64,000 nt of DNA from assembly GCF_025426255.1 (NCBI RefSeq), contig NZ_CP104861.1, positions 310,001 to 374,000 on the forward strand. Reading direction: 5' to 3'. The position numbers were made by a program, and so were the translations under genes. Within the stretch, counting starts at the first letter, position 1; every line of letters starts with the position of its first letter. This DNA is from Pseudomonas fragi (GTDB taxonomy: Bacteria > Pseudomonadota > Gammaproteobacteria > Pseudomonadales > Pseudomonadaceae). Positions 10,592-17,558 of the stretch are shown piece after piece. Below the pieces are notes generated by a model. That model saw only the letters and a program-made list of their open reading frames with translations, did not search any database and was not told the DNA's origin.

Positions 10592-10865
10592 TGCCAACAT
10601 CCTGTGGGAACTTGAGCCTAAGACTAATGGTTTACCTATCGAATGAAAGCGCATTTTTTCGCTGCAAGTTATCGATAAATACGATCTGTAGCCTGGGTGC
10701 CAATAATTAAGCAAACGTTAACAATATTTTGTGTCGCTATTGTTTGTCTTCAGGCGTCAGTAAGGTGCTGGGATTTGTAATAGGTTGTGACACGCGGGCG
10801 GATTGCATAGGCTTGCGCGATTGTTTACCCGCGCACGTCGGGAACCAGCGCCAGGAGAGTGGGAA

Positions 10866-12272
10866 ATGGGCCTGAATAATCAGTGGATGCAGCGAGATCT
10901 TGCCGTTTTATGGCACCCCTGCACCCAAATGAAGGATCACGAGCAACTGCCGTTGATCCCGATCAAGCGCGGCGAAGGCGTGTGGTTGGAAGACTTTGAA
11001 GGCAAGCGTTACCTGGATGCCGTGAGTTCCTGGTGGGTCAACGTATTTGGCCACTGCAACCCGCGTATCAACCAGCGCATCAAGGACCAGGTCGACCAGT
11101 TGGAGCACGTGATCCTTGCGGGCTTTAGCCATCAGCCGGTGATTGAGCTGTCCGAGCGACTGGTCAAGATGACGCCCGAAGGCCTGACCCGCTGCTTCTA
11201 CGCCGATAACGGTTCGTCGTGCATCGAAGTCGCGCTGAAGATGAGCTTTCACTACTGGCTCAATCGCGAGCAGCCGAACAAAAAGCGCTTCGTGACCCTG
11301 ACCAACAGCTACCACGGCGAAACCATGGCCGCGATGGCCGTGGGTGATGTGCCGTTGTTCACCGAAACCTACAAGGCGTTGCTGCTCGACACCATTAAAG
11401 TGCCGAGCCCCGACTGCTACCTGCGCCCCGAAGGCTTGAGCTGGGAAGCCCATTCGCGCACGATGTTTGTGGCTATGGAACAGACCCTGGCCGAGCATCA
11501 CGACACGGTGGCTGCAGTGATCGTCGAGCCGTTGATTCAGGGCGCGGGCGGCATGCGCATGTACCACCCGGTGTACCTCACTCTGTTGCGCGAGGCCTGC
11601 GATCGTTACGGTGTGCACCTGATCCTCGACGAAATCGCCGTGGGCTTTGGCCGCACCGGAACCATGTTTGCCTGTGAACAGGCGGGCATTACCCCGGACT
11701 TCCTGTGCCTGTCTAAAGCGTTGACCGGTGGTTATTTGCCGTTGGCTGCCTGCGTAACCACTGAAGAGGTTTACAGCGCGTTCTACGACGACTACCCGAC
11801 GCTGCGCGCTTTCCTGCATTCCCACAGCTACACGGGTAACCCGCTGGCGTGTGCGGCGGCTCTGGCGACGTTGGATATCTTCGAAGAAGACAACGTGATC
11901 GAGAACAACAAGGCGCTGGCTCAGCGTATGACCAGTGCGACTGCGCATCTGGTGGATCATCCTCATGTCTCGGAAGTGCGTCAGACCGGTATGGTTCTGG
12001 CCATTGAGATGGTCCAGGACAAAGCCAGCAAAACGGCTTACCCGTGGCAGGAGCGCCGAGGTCTGAAGGTATTCCAGCACGCACTGGAGCGTGGCGCGTT
12101 GTTGCGTCCGTTGGGCAGCGTGGTGTATTTCTTGCCGCCTTACGTGATTACCCCCGAGCAGATCGACTTTCTGGCTGAAGTGGCCAGTGAAGGGATCGAT
12201 ATTGCGACCCGCAGCGACATCAGCGTGGCCGTGCCATCGAACTTCCATCCGGACTTCCGCGACCCGGGTTAA
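10866..12272 (+). CDS. bioA: Adenosylmethionine-8-amino-7-oxononanoate aminotransferase
   Basis: A 468-residue class III PLP aminotransferase of biotin synthesis that converts KAPA to DAPA using SAM as amino donor. The pattern WHPCTQMKDHE near the N-terminus is diagnostic for BioA. Also present are NSYHGETMAAMAVGD, the Asp-containing DEIAVGFGRTG, and the PLP lysine K284 in LSKALTGGYLPLAA. The ATG at 10866 has GGAGAG upstream and matches the family N-terminus. It stands apart from other bio genes, as usual in Pseudomonas, and is divergent from cybB. Confidence 0.97.
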   Translation: MGLNNQWMQRDLAVLWHPCTQMKDHEQLPLIPIKRGEGVWLEDFEGKRYLDAVSSWWVNVFGHCNPRINQRIKDQVDQLEHVILAGFSHQPVIELSERLVKMTPEGLTRCFYADNGSSCIEVALKMSFHYWLNREQPNKKRFVTLTNSYHGETMAAMAVGDVPLFTETYKALLLDTIKVPSPDCYLRPEGLSWEAHSRTMFVAMEQTLAEHHDTVAAVIVEPLIQGAGGMRMYHPVYLTLLREACDRYGVHLILDEIAVGFGRTGTMFACEQAGITPDFLCLSKALTGGYLPLAACVTTEEVYSAFYDDYPTLRAFLHSHSYTGNPLACAAALATLDIFEEDNVIENNKALAQRMTSATAHLVDHPHVSEVRQTGMVLAIEMVQDKASKTAYPWQERRGLKVFQHALERGALLRPLGSVVYFLPPYVITPEQIDFLAEVASEGIDIATRSDISVAVPSNFHPDFRDPG

Positions 12273-12281
12273 ACACAATTT

Positions 12282-12378
12282 TGTAGGCGCTGCCGCAGGC
12301 TGCGATAAGGGCCGCAGGACCTTCAATACACCAAGGTCGCTGGGGGGCAACCCATCGCAGCCTGCGGCAGCGCCTACA
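12282..12378. repeat. Family A intergenic palindromic repeat (copy 3)
   Basis: TGTAGGCGCTGCCGCAGGCT at the left and AGCCTGCGGCAGCGCCTACA at the right are exact reverse complements over 20 bp. Nearly all of the bioA-rsmE gap is this element. Confidence 0.9.
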
Positions 12379-12406
12379 TGAATAATTAAATTTTCAGAGA
12401 ACCCAT

Positions 12407-13126
12407 ATGAGATTGTCCCGCTTCTTTATCGACGCCCCCTTGAGCCTAGGTGAACACGAATTGCCTGAAGCCCAGGCGCATTACATTGGCCGCGTACTGC
12501 GCATGGCCGAGGGCGATGCCCTGCAAGTGTTCGACGGCTCGGGTCAGGAGTTTTTGGGGCGCTTGCTGGAAGTCGGCAAAAAACGCGTGCGCGTAGTGCT
12601 GGACGAAACCTTTGCCGGGCAAGTGGAATCGCCATTGGCTATCCACCTTGGTCAGGGCCTGTCCCGTGGCGAGCGCATGGACTGGGCGATTCAAAAGGCT
12701 ACCGAGTTGGGAGTGACCGAAATCACCCCGATCATGAGTGAGCGCTGCGAAGTGCGGCTCAAGGACGAACGCGCGGATAAGCGCCTGGCCCACTGGCGCC
12801 AAGTGGCGATCAGCGCCTGCGAACAGTGCGGCCGTTCGCGGGTGCCGGTGATTCATCCGCCGGTGATGCTCAGCGACTGGATCAAAACCACCGAAGCCGA
12901 CCTCAAGCTGGTGCTGCACCCGGTGTCCGAACCGTTGGCCAGCCACGCCAAACCTGCACGTCTGGCGTTTTTGATCGGCCCCGAGGGCGGCTTGACCGAC
13001 AGCGAAGTCGACCTGGCCCAAGCCGCTGGCTATCAGCCTGCGCGACTTGGCCCACGGGTACTGCGCACTGAAACTGCACCGGTTGTGGCTTTGGCTGTGG
13101 CGCAGCAGTTGTGGGGTGATTTCTAA
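12407..13126 (+). CDS. rsmE: 16S rRNA (uracil-1498-N3)-methyltransferase
   Basis: A 239-residue SPOUT-class SAM-dependent enzyme that methylates U1498 of 16S rRNA. An N-terminal PUA-like domain (about 1-70: RLSRFFIDAPLSLGEHELPEAQAHYIGRVLRM) is followed by the knotted SPOUT domain with LIGPEGGLTDSE and LGPRVLRTETAPVVAL, both conserved SAM-site segments. The start at 12407 fits the family. Probably expressed on its own or by readthrough from bioA. Confidence 0.96.
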   Translation: MRLSRFFIDAPLSLGEHELPEAQAHYIGRVLRMAEGDALQVFDGSGQEFLGRLLEVGKKRVRVVLDETFAGQVESPLAIHLGQGLSRGERMDWAIQKATELGVTEITPIMSERCEVRLKDERADKRLAHWRQVAISACEQCGRSRVPVIHPPVMLSDWIKTTEADLKLVLHPVSEPLASHAKPARLAFLIGPEGGLTDSEVDLAQAAGYQPARLGPRVLRTETAPVVALAVAQQLWGDF

Positions 13127-13290
13127 ACGCTGTGGGATGCCAGCCGCGTAGCAGCTGCCGGCAACGCATTTGGCCTTTAAAATCAGGCGTTTCGTACGAC
13201 GTTTCGCTTTTAATCTCGTGAAACATCCGAGAAAATCCAGCTCGCTTGCGCCTGTCCAAATCGGGGAATAGTCTCGGCCCATCGCTGCAA

Positions 13291-13474
13291 AACGGCGGTC
13301 GGGTTTAGTCGCCCGGCTTGAAAACTTGACGCAAAGTGTCATCGCTATGGTGGCCGTGCGTAGGGCACCTTCGAGTGCGCCGGTTTCCAAGTTTTCCGGT
13401 CGACTAACCTGCGTACGGCTGCCACCCATTCGTTTAGTCGCGATCAAGGGCAGCTCCATAAATTTGGAGAACCC
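13291..13474 (+). promoter_or_regulatory. Structured leader before the DUF6124-type gene
   Basis: The 348-bp gap between rsmE and the next gene has no credible reading frame, but its last 180 bp are full of pairings. Left strand 13302-13328 (GGTTTAGTCG...AAAACTTG) pairs with 13389-13409 (CAAGTTTTCCGGTCGACTAAC). GGTGGCCGTGCGTAGG (from 13349) pairs with CCTGCGTACGGCTGCCACC (13408-13426). A tight hairpin GGGCACCTTCGAGTGCGCC lies between. A second TTTAGTCGC copy near 13432 could compete for the same partner just before the SD. Similar leaders precede related Pseudomonas genes as far as I recall. The function is unknown to me. Confidence 0.55.
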
Positions 13475-13822
13475 ATGAAAAAGATCACCCCCGACCCACC
13501 TGTTTTGCCCCTCGATGCTGCTGACAGTCACGACCCGTTACTTGATCGTGCCGCCACTGAACGTGCGCTCAATTTTTACCTGCAACACCATAAGCCTTAT
13601 CGCTCCATGGGCACGGCCATGTTTGCCATCCCGGACAGTGTCAATTGCGAAGCGGCTTTGGCCCAGGCGTCAGACTTGTTGCGCTGTGCGGGTGCCTGCG
13701 CGAATGAGGCGGGGAATGGTTTGAGCGGGCCCGCGCGCGACTTGGTGTTGTCGACCGTGCACTTGGTGGAGCTGGCCAAAGGTTATGTCGACAAGTCGCT
13801 GGACACGCTGGTAACGCACTGA
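13475..13822 (+). CDS. DUF6124-like hypothetical protein
   Basis: A 115-residue soluble protein of unknown function, resembling the small Pseudomonas proteins annotated DUF6124 (DUF3077-type), which start MKK/TPDPP and carry an ALDxYL-like helix followed by a cysteine-containing helical repeat. Here those are KKITPDPPVLPLD, ATERALNFYLQ, DLLRCAGACANEAGNGLSGPARDLVLSTVHLVELAKGYVDKSLD. The ATG at 13475 has GGAG 5 bp upstream. It is preceded by a structured leader and closed by a terminator hairpin, so it forms its own transcription unit. A paralogue lies at 33935-34327. Confidence 0.8.
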   Translation: MKKITPDPPVLPLDAADSHDPLLDRAATERALNFYLQHHKPYRSMGTAMFAIPDSVNCEAALAQASDLLRCAGACANEAGNGLSGPARDLVLSTVHLVELAKGYVDKSLDTLVTH

Positions 13823-13828
13823 AGCAGC

Positions 13829-13860
13829 ACGCGCCTGATTGGCGACAGGCGCGTAATTTT
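13829..13860. terminator. Terminator hairpin after the DUF6124-like gene
   Basis: ACGCGCCTG / CAGGCGCGT, a 9-bp perfect stem with an 8-nt loop followed by AATTTT, 6 bp after the stop codon. It may also stop the convergent binding-protein operon. Confidence 0.75.
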
Positions 13861-13914
13861 GGAGCCGCTAGCGGTTATCAACGCCTGGGTATAAGCCTCA
13901 CCAATACAGCCCCC

Positions 13915-14817
13915 TTACTCCACCGGATCACTCACGGGTTTGGCGATGATCTGCTTCAGTTCAGCGGTCATCGGGAACTCCAGGTTCAGGCCGTTGGGCG
14001 GGATCGGTTGTTCGAACCAGCGCTGGTAGATGCTGGTGATTTCGCCGGACTGATACAGGTCAGCCAGGGTCTTGTTGACCACGGCCAGGAACTGCGGGTC
14101 GTCCTTGCGCACCATGCAGCTGTAGATTTCCCGCGATTGCTCGTCACCGACCACGACCCAGTTGTGCGGGTCACGGGCTTTGGCGCGTTCGCCGTAGAGC
14201 AGTGCGTCGTCCATGTAGAAGGCCACGGCGCGACCGGTCTCGAGCATCTTGAACGCTTCGCCATGGTCTTTGGCGCTGATCACGTTCATGCCCATCTTGT
14301 GGTCGGCGCTGTAGCTTTTGATAAAGCGCTCATTGGTGGTGCCCGCGGTGGTCACGACGTTTTTGTCGCGCAGATCATCGAAGCCTTTGATGCCGCTGTT
14401 CTTGGCGGTCAGTAACTGGCCTTTGACGTAGATGAACCCGTACGAAAATGCCACCTGCTTTTGCCGCTCTGCCGTCACGCCGGTCGAGCCGCACTCCAGG
14501 TCAACGGTGCCGTTCTGTACCAGCGGAATGCGGGTTTGCGAAGTGACCAGGTTGTATTTGACCTTCAGCGGTTTGTCGCCCATTTGCTGCTGGATACGCT
14601 CGACGACCTTGTTGGCCAACTCCACCGAATAGCCCATTGGTTTACCGGTGTTATCGCCGACATAAGAAAACGGCACCGATGCATCGCGATAACCCAGGGT
14701 AATAGTCCCCGAGTCGGCGATCTTCTTTAGTGTGCCCTGCAGCGGGGTCTCATTGGCTTGCACGGTATGGCTGATCAACAGGCCCAGGGTGCAACTGATC
14801 AAGGTTAGTTTTTTCAT
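13915..14817 (-). CDS. Periplasmic amino-acid (glutamate/aspartate-type) binding protein
   Basis: A 300-residue solute-binding protein of the polar amino acid ABC family, GltI-like. It has a signal peptide (MKKLTLISCTLGLLISHTVQA) followed by GTLKKIADSGTITLGYRDASVPFSYVGDNTGKPMGYSVEL, the typical first lobe. The specific Glu/Asp-type segment VDLECGSTGVTAERQKQVAFSYGFI is also present. No ATP-binding or permease gene is adjacent, so it must share a transporter encoded elsewhere or serve as a sensor partner. It is the last gene of a tight operon with ridA-like and dadA-like genes (24- and 30-bp gaps), which suggests its ligand is an amino acid fed to that dehydrogenase. Confidence 0.9.
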   Translation of the reverse strand: MKKLTLISCTLGLLISHTVQANETPLQGTLKKIADSGTITLGYRDASVPFSYVGDNTGKPMGYSVELANKVVERIQQQMGDKPLKVKYNLVTSQTRIPLVQNGTVDLECGSTGVTAERQKQVAFSYGFIYVKGQLLTAKNSGIKGFDDLRDKNVVTTAGTTNERFIKSYSADHKMGMNVISAKDHGEAFKMLETGRAVAFYMDDALLYGERAKARDPHNWVVVGDEQSREIYSCMVRKDDPQFLAVVNKTLADLYQSGEITSIYQRWFEQPIPPNGLNLEFPMTAELKQIIAKPVSDPVE

Positions 14818-14841
14818 TTTTTTGTTTTCCCCTAAAACAGA

Positions 14842-15192
14842 TTAATGACGAACAGCAATCACGCTTATTTCCACCAACACCTGTGGGCGGGCCAATTCGG
14901 CTTGCAGGGTGGTGCGGGTGGGCACTTTGCCAGCCGATAGCCAGGCTGACCACACGGCGTTCATGGCCGCGAAGTCGCGTTGAATGTTCTGCAGGTAAAT
15001 CGTGGCGTTAAGAATATGGTCCTTGTCGCTGCCGGTTTCGGCCAGCAGAGCATCGATCTTGCCCAGGACCTCTTGGGTCTGCGCGGTAATATCTTCGCTT
15101 TGCGTAGGGACCTGTCCGGACAGAAAGACCAGCGCTTCGAAAGTCGCGGCGGCGCTCAAACGGTCGTTACTGTTGATGCGGTGAATCGTCAT
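14842..15192 (-). CDS. RidA family enamine/imine deaminase
   Basis: A 116-residue RidA (YjgF/YER057c/UK114) fold protein. RidA enzymes hydrolyse reactive imines and enamines released by PLP or flavin enzymes to keto acids. Visible family segments are ALVFLSGQVP and MNAVWSAWLSAGKVPTRTTLQAELARPQVLVEISVIAV, including the conserved PTRTT-type arginine site. The ATG at 15192 has AAGGA 7 bp upstream. Lying immediately downstream of a D-amino acid dehydrogenase gene, whose product is an imino acid, makes imine hydrolysis a natural role. Confidence 0.92.
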   Translation of the reverse strand: MTIHRINSNDRLSAAATFEALVFLSGQVPTQSEDITAQTQEVLGKIDALLAETGSDKDHILNATIYLQNIQRDFAAMNAVWSAWLSAGKVPTRTTLQAELARPQVLVEISVIAVRH

Positions 15193-15222
15193 CGGGCTTT
15201 CCTTTTTGTCGGGATGGCGCAT

Positions 15223-16455
15223 TCAAGCGGCCAGGCCTTGCATGTCTATGGATGTTTTACGCTGTGCAATCAGCTCGCTGAGCAAGCGCCCGCTGCCGCA
15301 GGCCAGAGTGAAGCCCAGTGCACCGTGGCCAAGGTTGAGCCACAAATTGCGATAGCCGCTGGCGCCAAGGATGGGAACGCCGCTGGGGGTAGCAGGGCGC
15401 ATGCCGGCCCACTCAGTGGCGTTGTCGTAGTTGCCCGCAGCCGGGAAAGTACTGCTGGCCAGTTGGCGCATTTGTGCCAGGCGCTTGGGGTCCAGGGAGG
15501 GATCGAAACCGACGATGTCGACCATCGCGGCAATGCGCAATTGTTCGCCGATACGGGCGTAGACAATTTTGCGGTCGTAGTCGGTGATGCTCACCTGCGG
15601 GGCTTTTTGCGGGTCGCTCAGAGCCAGCGTGAGGCTATAACCCTTGAGCGGATACAGTGGCAGGTTCATGCCTGGCAAACGCAGGGCCGGGCTGTTGTGC
15701 CCGGCAGCGAGCACCAACTGATCGACCTCCAGCACCTCGTCGCCCATTTCCACAGCCTGTACTGCACCGTTGGCATGGCGCAGACGGGTGACGGTTTTAC
15801 CCAACATAAAAGTGCAGCGGCCACTGGCCTGCAGGCGGGCGACCAGTTGCTGGCAGAACGCGTGGCAATCACCGACTTCTTCGCTGGGGGTATAGATACC
15901 GCCGACAAACGCCGACCCCTGCAAGCCGGGCTCCAGGCTGGCGCATTCGCTGGCTGACAGCGCTTGCTGAAATGCACTGCCGACAACTTTTTTGCGCGCT
16001 TTGTCGAAGTTTGCGTGTTCACGGAACGCCACCAGTTTGCCGTTGCGCTGCCAGGCGAAACCGTCCAACTGATCTTCTTCGCGCCATTGCTGCAAGGTGG
16101 CCTGGCTGAGCAACGCAAGGCGCAGCAAGTGCGCGCCATTGCGCTGGTTCACCGAACTGCGGCACGCCGCCATGAACGAGGCCAGCCAGCGCCATTGGGC
16201 CGGGTCCATGCGTGGGCGGAGCTTGAGTGGCGAGTCGCCGCGCAGCATCCAGCCCATCGCCTGCCAAGGCACCCCGGCATCGGCCAGCGGTGCGACATAG
16301 CGGTAGGAGAGCTGGCCGCCATTGGCGAAGCTGGTCTGGCTGCCGAGGGTTGGCTGAGCCTCGATCACGCTCACTTCAAAGCCATCGCGCACTAATGCAT
16401 ACGCCGTTGCCAGCCCGATAACGCCCCCGCCGATGATACAAACTCGCTGTGCCAT
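15223..16455 (-). CDS. FAD-dependent D-amino acid dehydrogenase (DadA-like)
   Basis: A 410-residue flavoprotein of the DAO/DadA family that oxidises D-amino acids to 2-imino acids, passing electrons to the respiratory chain. It has the N-terminal dinucleotide motif IIGGGVIGLATAYAL, the substrate-side SFANGGQLSYRYVAPLAD typical of DadA, and the C-terminal GHGALGFTLACGSGRLLSELI. AAGGA lies 5 bp before the ATG at 16455. It is first in the operon with ridA-like and binding-protein genes and divergent from a LysR regulator. The classic dadA partner (alanine racemase) is absent, so this is probably a paralogue with another substrate. I therefore give no symbol. Confidence 0.9.
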   Translation of the reverse strand: MAQRVCIIGGGVIGLATAYALVRDGFEVSVIEAQPTLGSQTSFANGGQLSYRYVAPLADAGVPWQAMGWMLRGDSPLKLRPRMDPAQWRWLASFMAACRSSVNQRNGAHLLRLALLSQATLQQWREEDQLDGFAWQRNGKLVAFREHANFDKARKKVVGSAFQQALSASECASLEPGLQGSAFVGGIYTPSEEVGDCHAFCQQLVARLQASGRCTFMLGKTVTRLRHANGAVQAVEMGDEVLEVDQLVLAAGHNSPALRLPGMNLPLYPLKGYSLTLALSDPQKAPQVSITDYDRKIVYARIGEQLRIAAMVDIVGFDPSLDPKRLAQMRQLASSTFPAAGNYDNATEWAGMRPATPSGVPILGASGYRNLWLNLGHGALGFTLACGSGRLLSELIAQRKTSIDMQGLAA

Positions 16456-16536
16456 GTCAGTCCTTAGCCCGCTGTTGAACGGACTTCAGGTTAGGGGCAG
16501 GTGACAGGCGGCGAACAATGAATAAAGATGGCTCTC

Positions 16537-16555
16537 CCATAAACAAAGGTTATGG
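16537..16555. promoter_or_regulatory. Candidate LysR-type operator
   Basis: CCATAA-N7-TTATGG, a perfect 6-bp dyad with the ATAA-N7-TTAT (T-N11-A) form typical of LysR regulators. It lies 9 bp before the regulator's ATG and 81 bp from the dadA-like start. Confidence 0.6.
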
Positions 16556-16564
16556 ACTGCTGCC

Positions 16565-17476
16565 ATGCGCTTGCGTCATATCGAGGTGTTCCAGGCGATT
16601 CGCCAAACCGGTTCTGTCAGTGCGGCGGCTCAACTGCTGCATGTATCGCAGCCTGCGGTCAGCAAGGTGCTGCAACACGCTGAACAGCGTTTGGGCTTCC
16701 CGCTGTTTTTGCGGGTGCGCGGTAAATTGCAGCCCACCCCCGAAGCGCTGTTGCTGGAACGCGAAGTCGACAAGGTGACCGAGAGCCTGCAAGGCGTGCA
16801 GCGTTTGGCCGAGAGCCTGCGTCGCGAGCCGGGGCATCGTTTGCGCATCGGCAGTACGCCTGCATTGGCGTTGTCGCTATTGCCGCCGGTGATCAGCGAG
16901 TGGACGCGCCGTTATCCGGATATCAAGTGTGAACTGACCAGCGCCCATAGCCGTGAGTTGGTGCAAAACCTGTTGATGCGCGAACTGGATGTGGCCCTGA
17001 CTTTCAAATTGCCCGACCATCCGGGGCTCAAGGCTCGGGCATTGGCCCACGGTGTATTGGTGGCGCTGGCCCCACGGGGTTACTGGGCCGATGAAAGCGA
17101 AGGCGTGGCGCTGGCGCTGGATGAGTTGGCGGATGCGCCGTTGATCGGGCTGAGCAGTGCCGATCCGTTGTTTGCCCGACTGGACAGCTACCTGCAAGCG
17201 GTAGAGCCGCCGCCACGCATCAGCATCGCGGTACAGACCTATTCGCTGGCGCGGGCAATGGTGGAGTCGGGTGCGGGGTTAGCGGTGATTGATCCGTTTA
17301 CGGCGTTGGGGGCGTCGCGGGCAAGTACCGTGATCCGGCCGCTGACTCCGGCGCTGCCGATTACGCTGTACGCGTTGACGCGGGCGGATGAAGCTGCGGC
17401 GCATACGCTGGAAGGGTTGCTGCAACTGTTCGCTGAACGGGCCAGCGAGCAGTTGCAGCGGTTGGCGGGTGGGTAA
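16565..17476 (+). CDS. LysR-family transcriptional regulator
   Basis: A 303-residue LysR regulator. The winged helix-turn-helix lies at residues 1-60 (RLRHIEVFQAIRQTGSVSAAAQLLHVSQPAVSKVLQHAEQRLGFPLFLR), with the periplasmic-binding-like effector domain from about 90 (LRIGSTPALALSLLPPVISEWTRRYPDIKCEL). It is transcribed divergently from the dadA-ridA-binding-protein operon across 109 bp that contain one good LysR dyad, so control of that operon and itself is likely. The effector is unknown but is presumably the imported amino acid. The SD is poor. Confidence 0.92.
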   Translation: MRLRHIEVFQAIRQTGSVSAAAQLLHVSQPAVSKVLQHAEQRLGFPLFLRVRGKLQPTPEALLLEREVDKVTESLQGVQRLAESLRREPGHRLRIGSTPALALSLLPPVISEWTRRYPDIKCELTSAHSRELVQNLLMRELDVALTFKLPDHPGLKARALAHGVLVALAPRGYWADESEGVALALDELADAPLIGLSSADPLFARLDSYLQAVEPPPRISIAVQTYSLARAMVESGAGLAVIDPFTALGASRASTVIRPLTPALPITLYALTRADEAAAHTLEGLLQLFAERASEQLQRLAGG

Positions 17477-17493
17477 CACCATTTTAAAAATTG

Positions 17494-17543
17494 TGGGAGC
17501 GAGCCTGCTCGCGAAGGTCGTTCGCGAGCAGGCTCGCTCCCAC
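17494..17543. repeat. Family C REP pair, compact
   Basis: GTGGGAGCGAGCCTGCTCGC and GCGAGCAGGCTCGCTCCCAC are exact reverse complements separated by 10 bp. The hairpin lies between the convergent LysR and PQQ dehydrogenase genes and may serve as their shared transcript end. Confidence 0.92.
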
Positions 17544-17558
17544 GGTTGACGTCATGCT

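Noticed and set aside
13142-13167. Half of a family B repeat (GTAGCAGCTGCC) after rsmE
   Set aside because: Only about 15 bp match the left end and no right end follows; may be a remnant or chance.
12446-13531. 361-codon minus-strand frame over rsmE and the leader
   Set aside because: Antisense to rsmE, and its other half is made of the structured leader.
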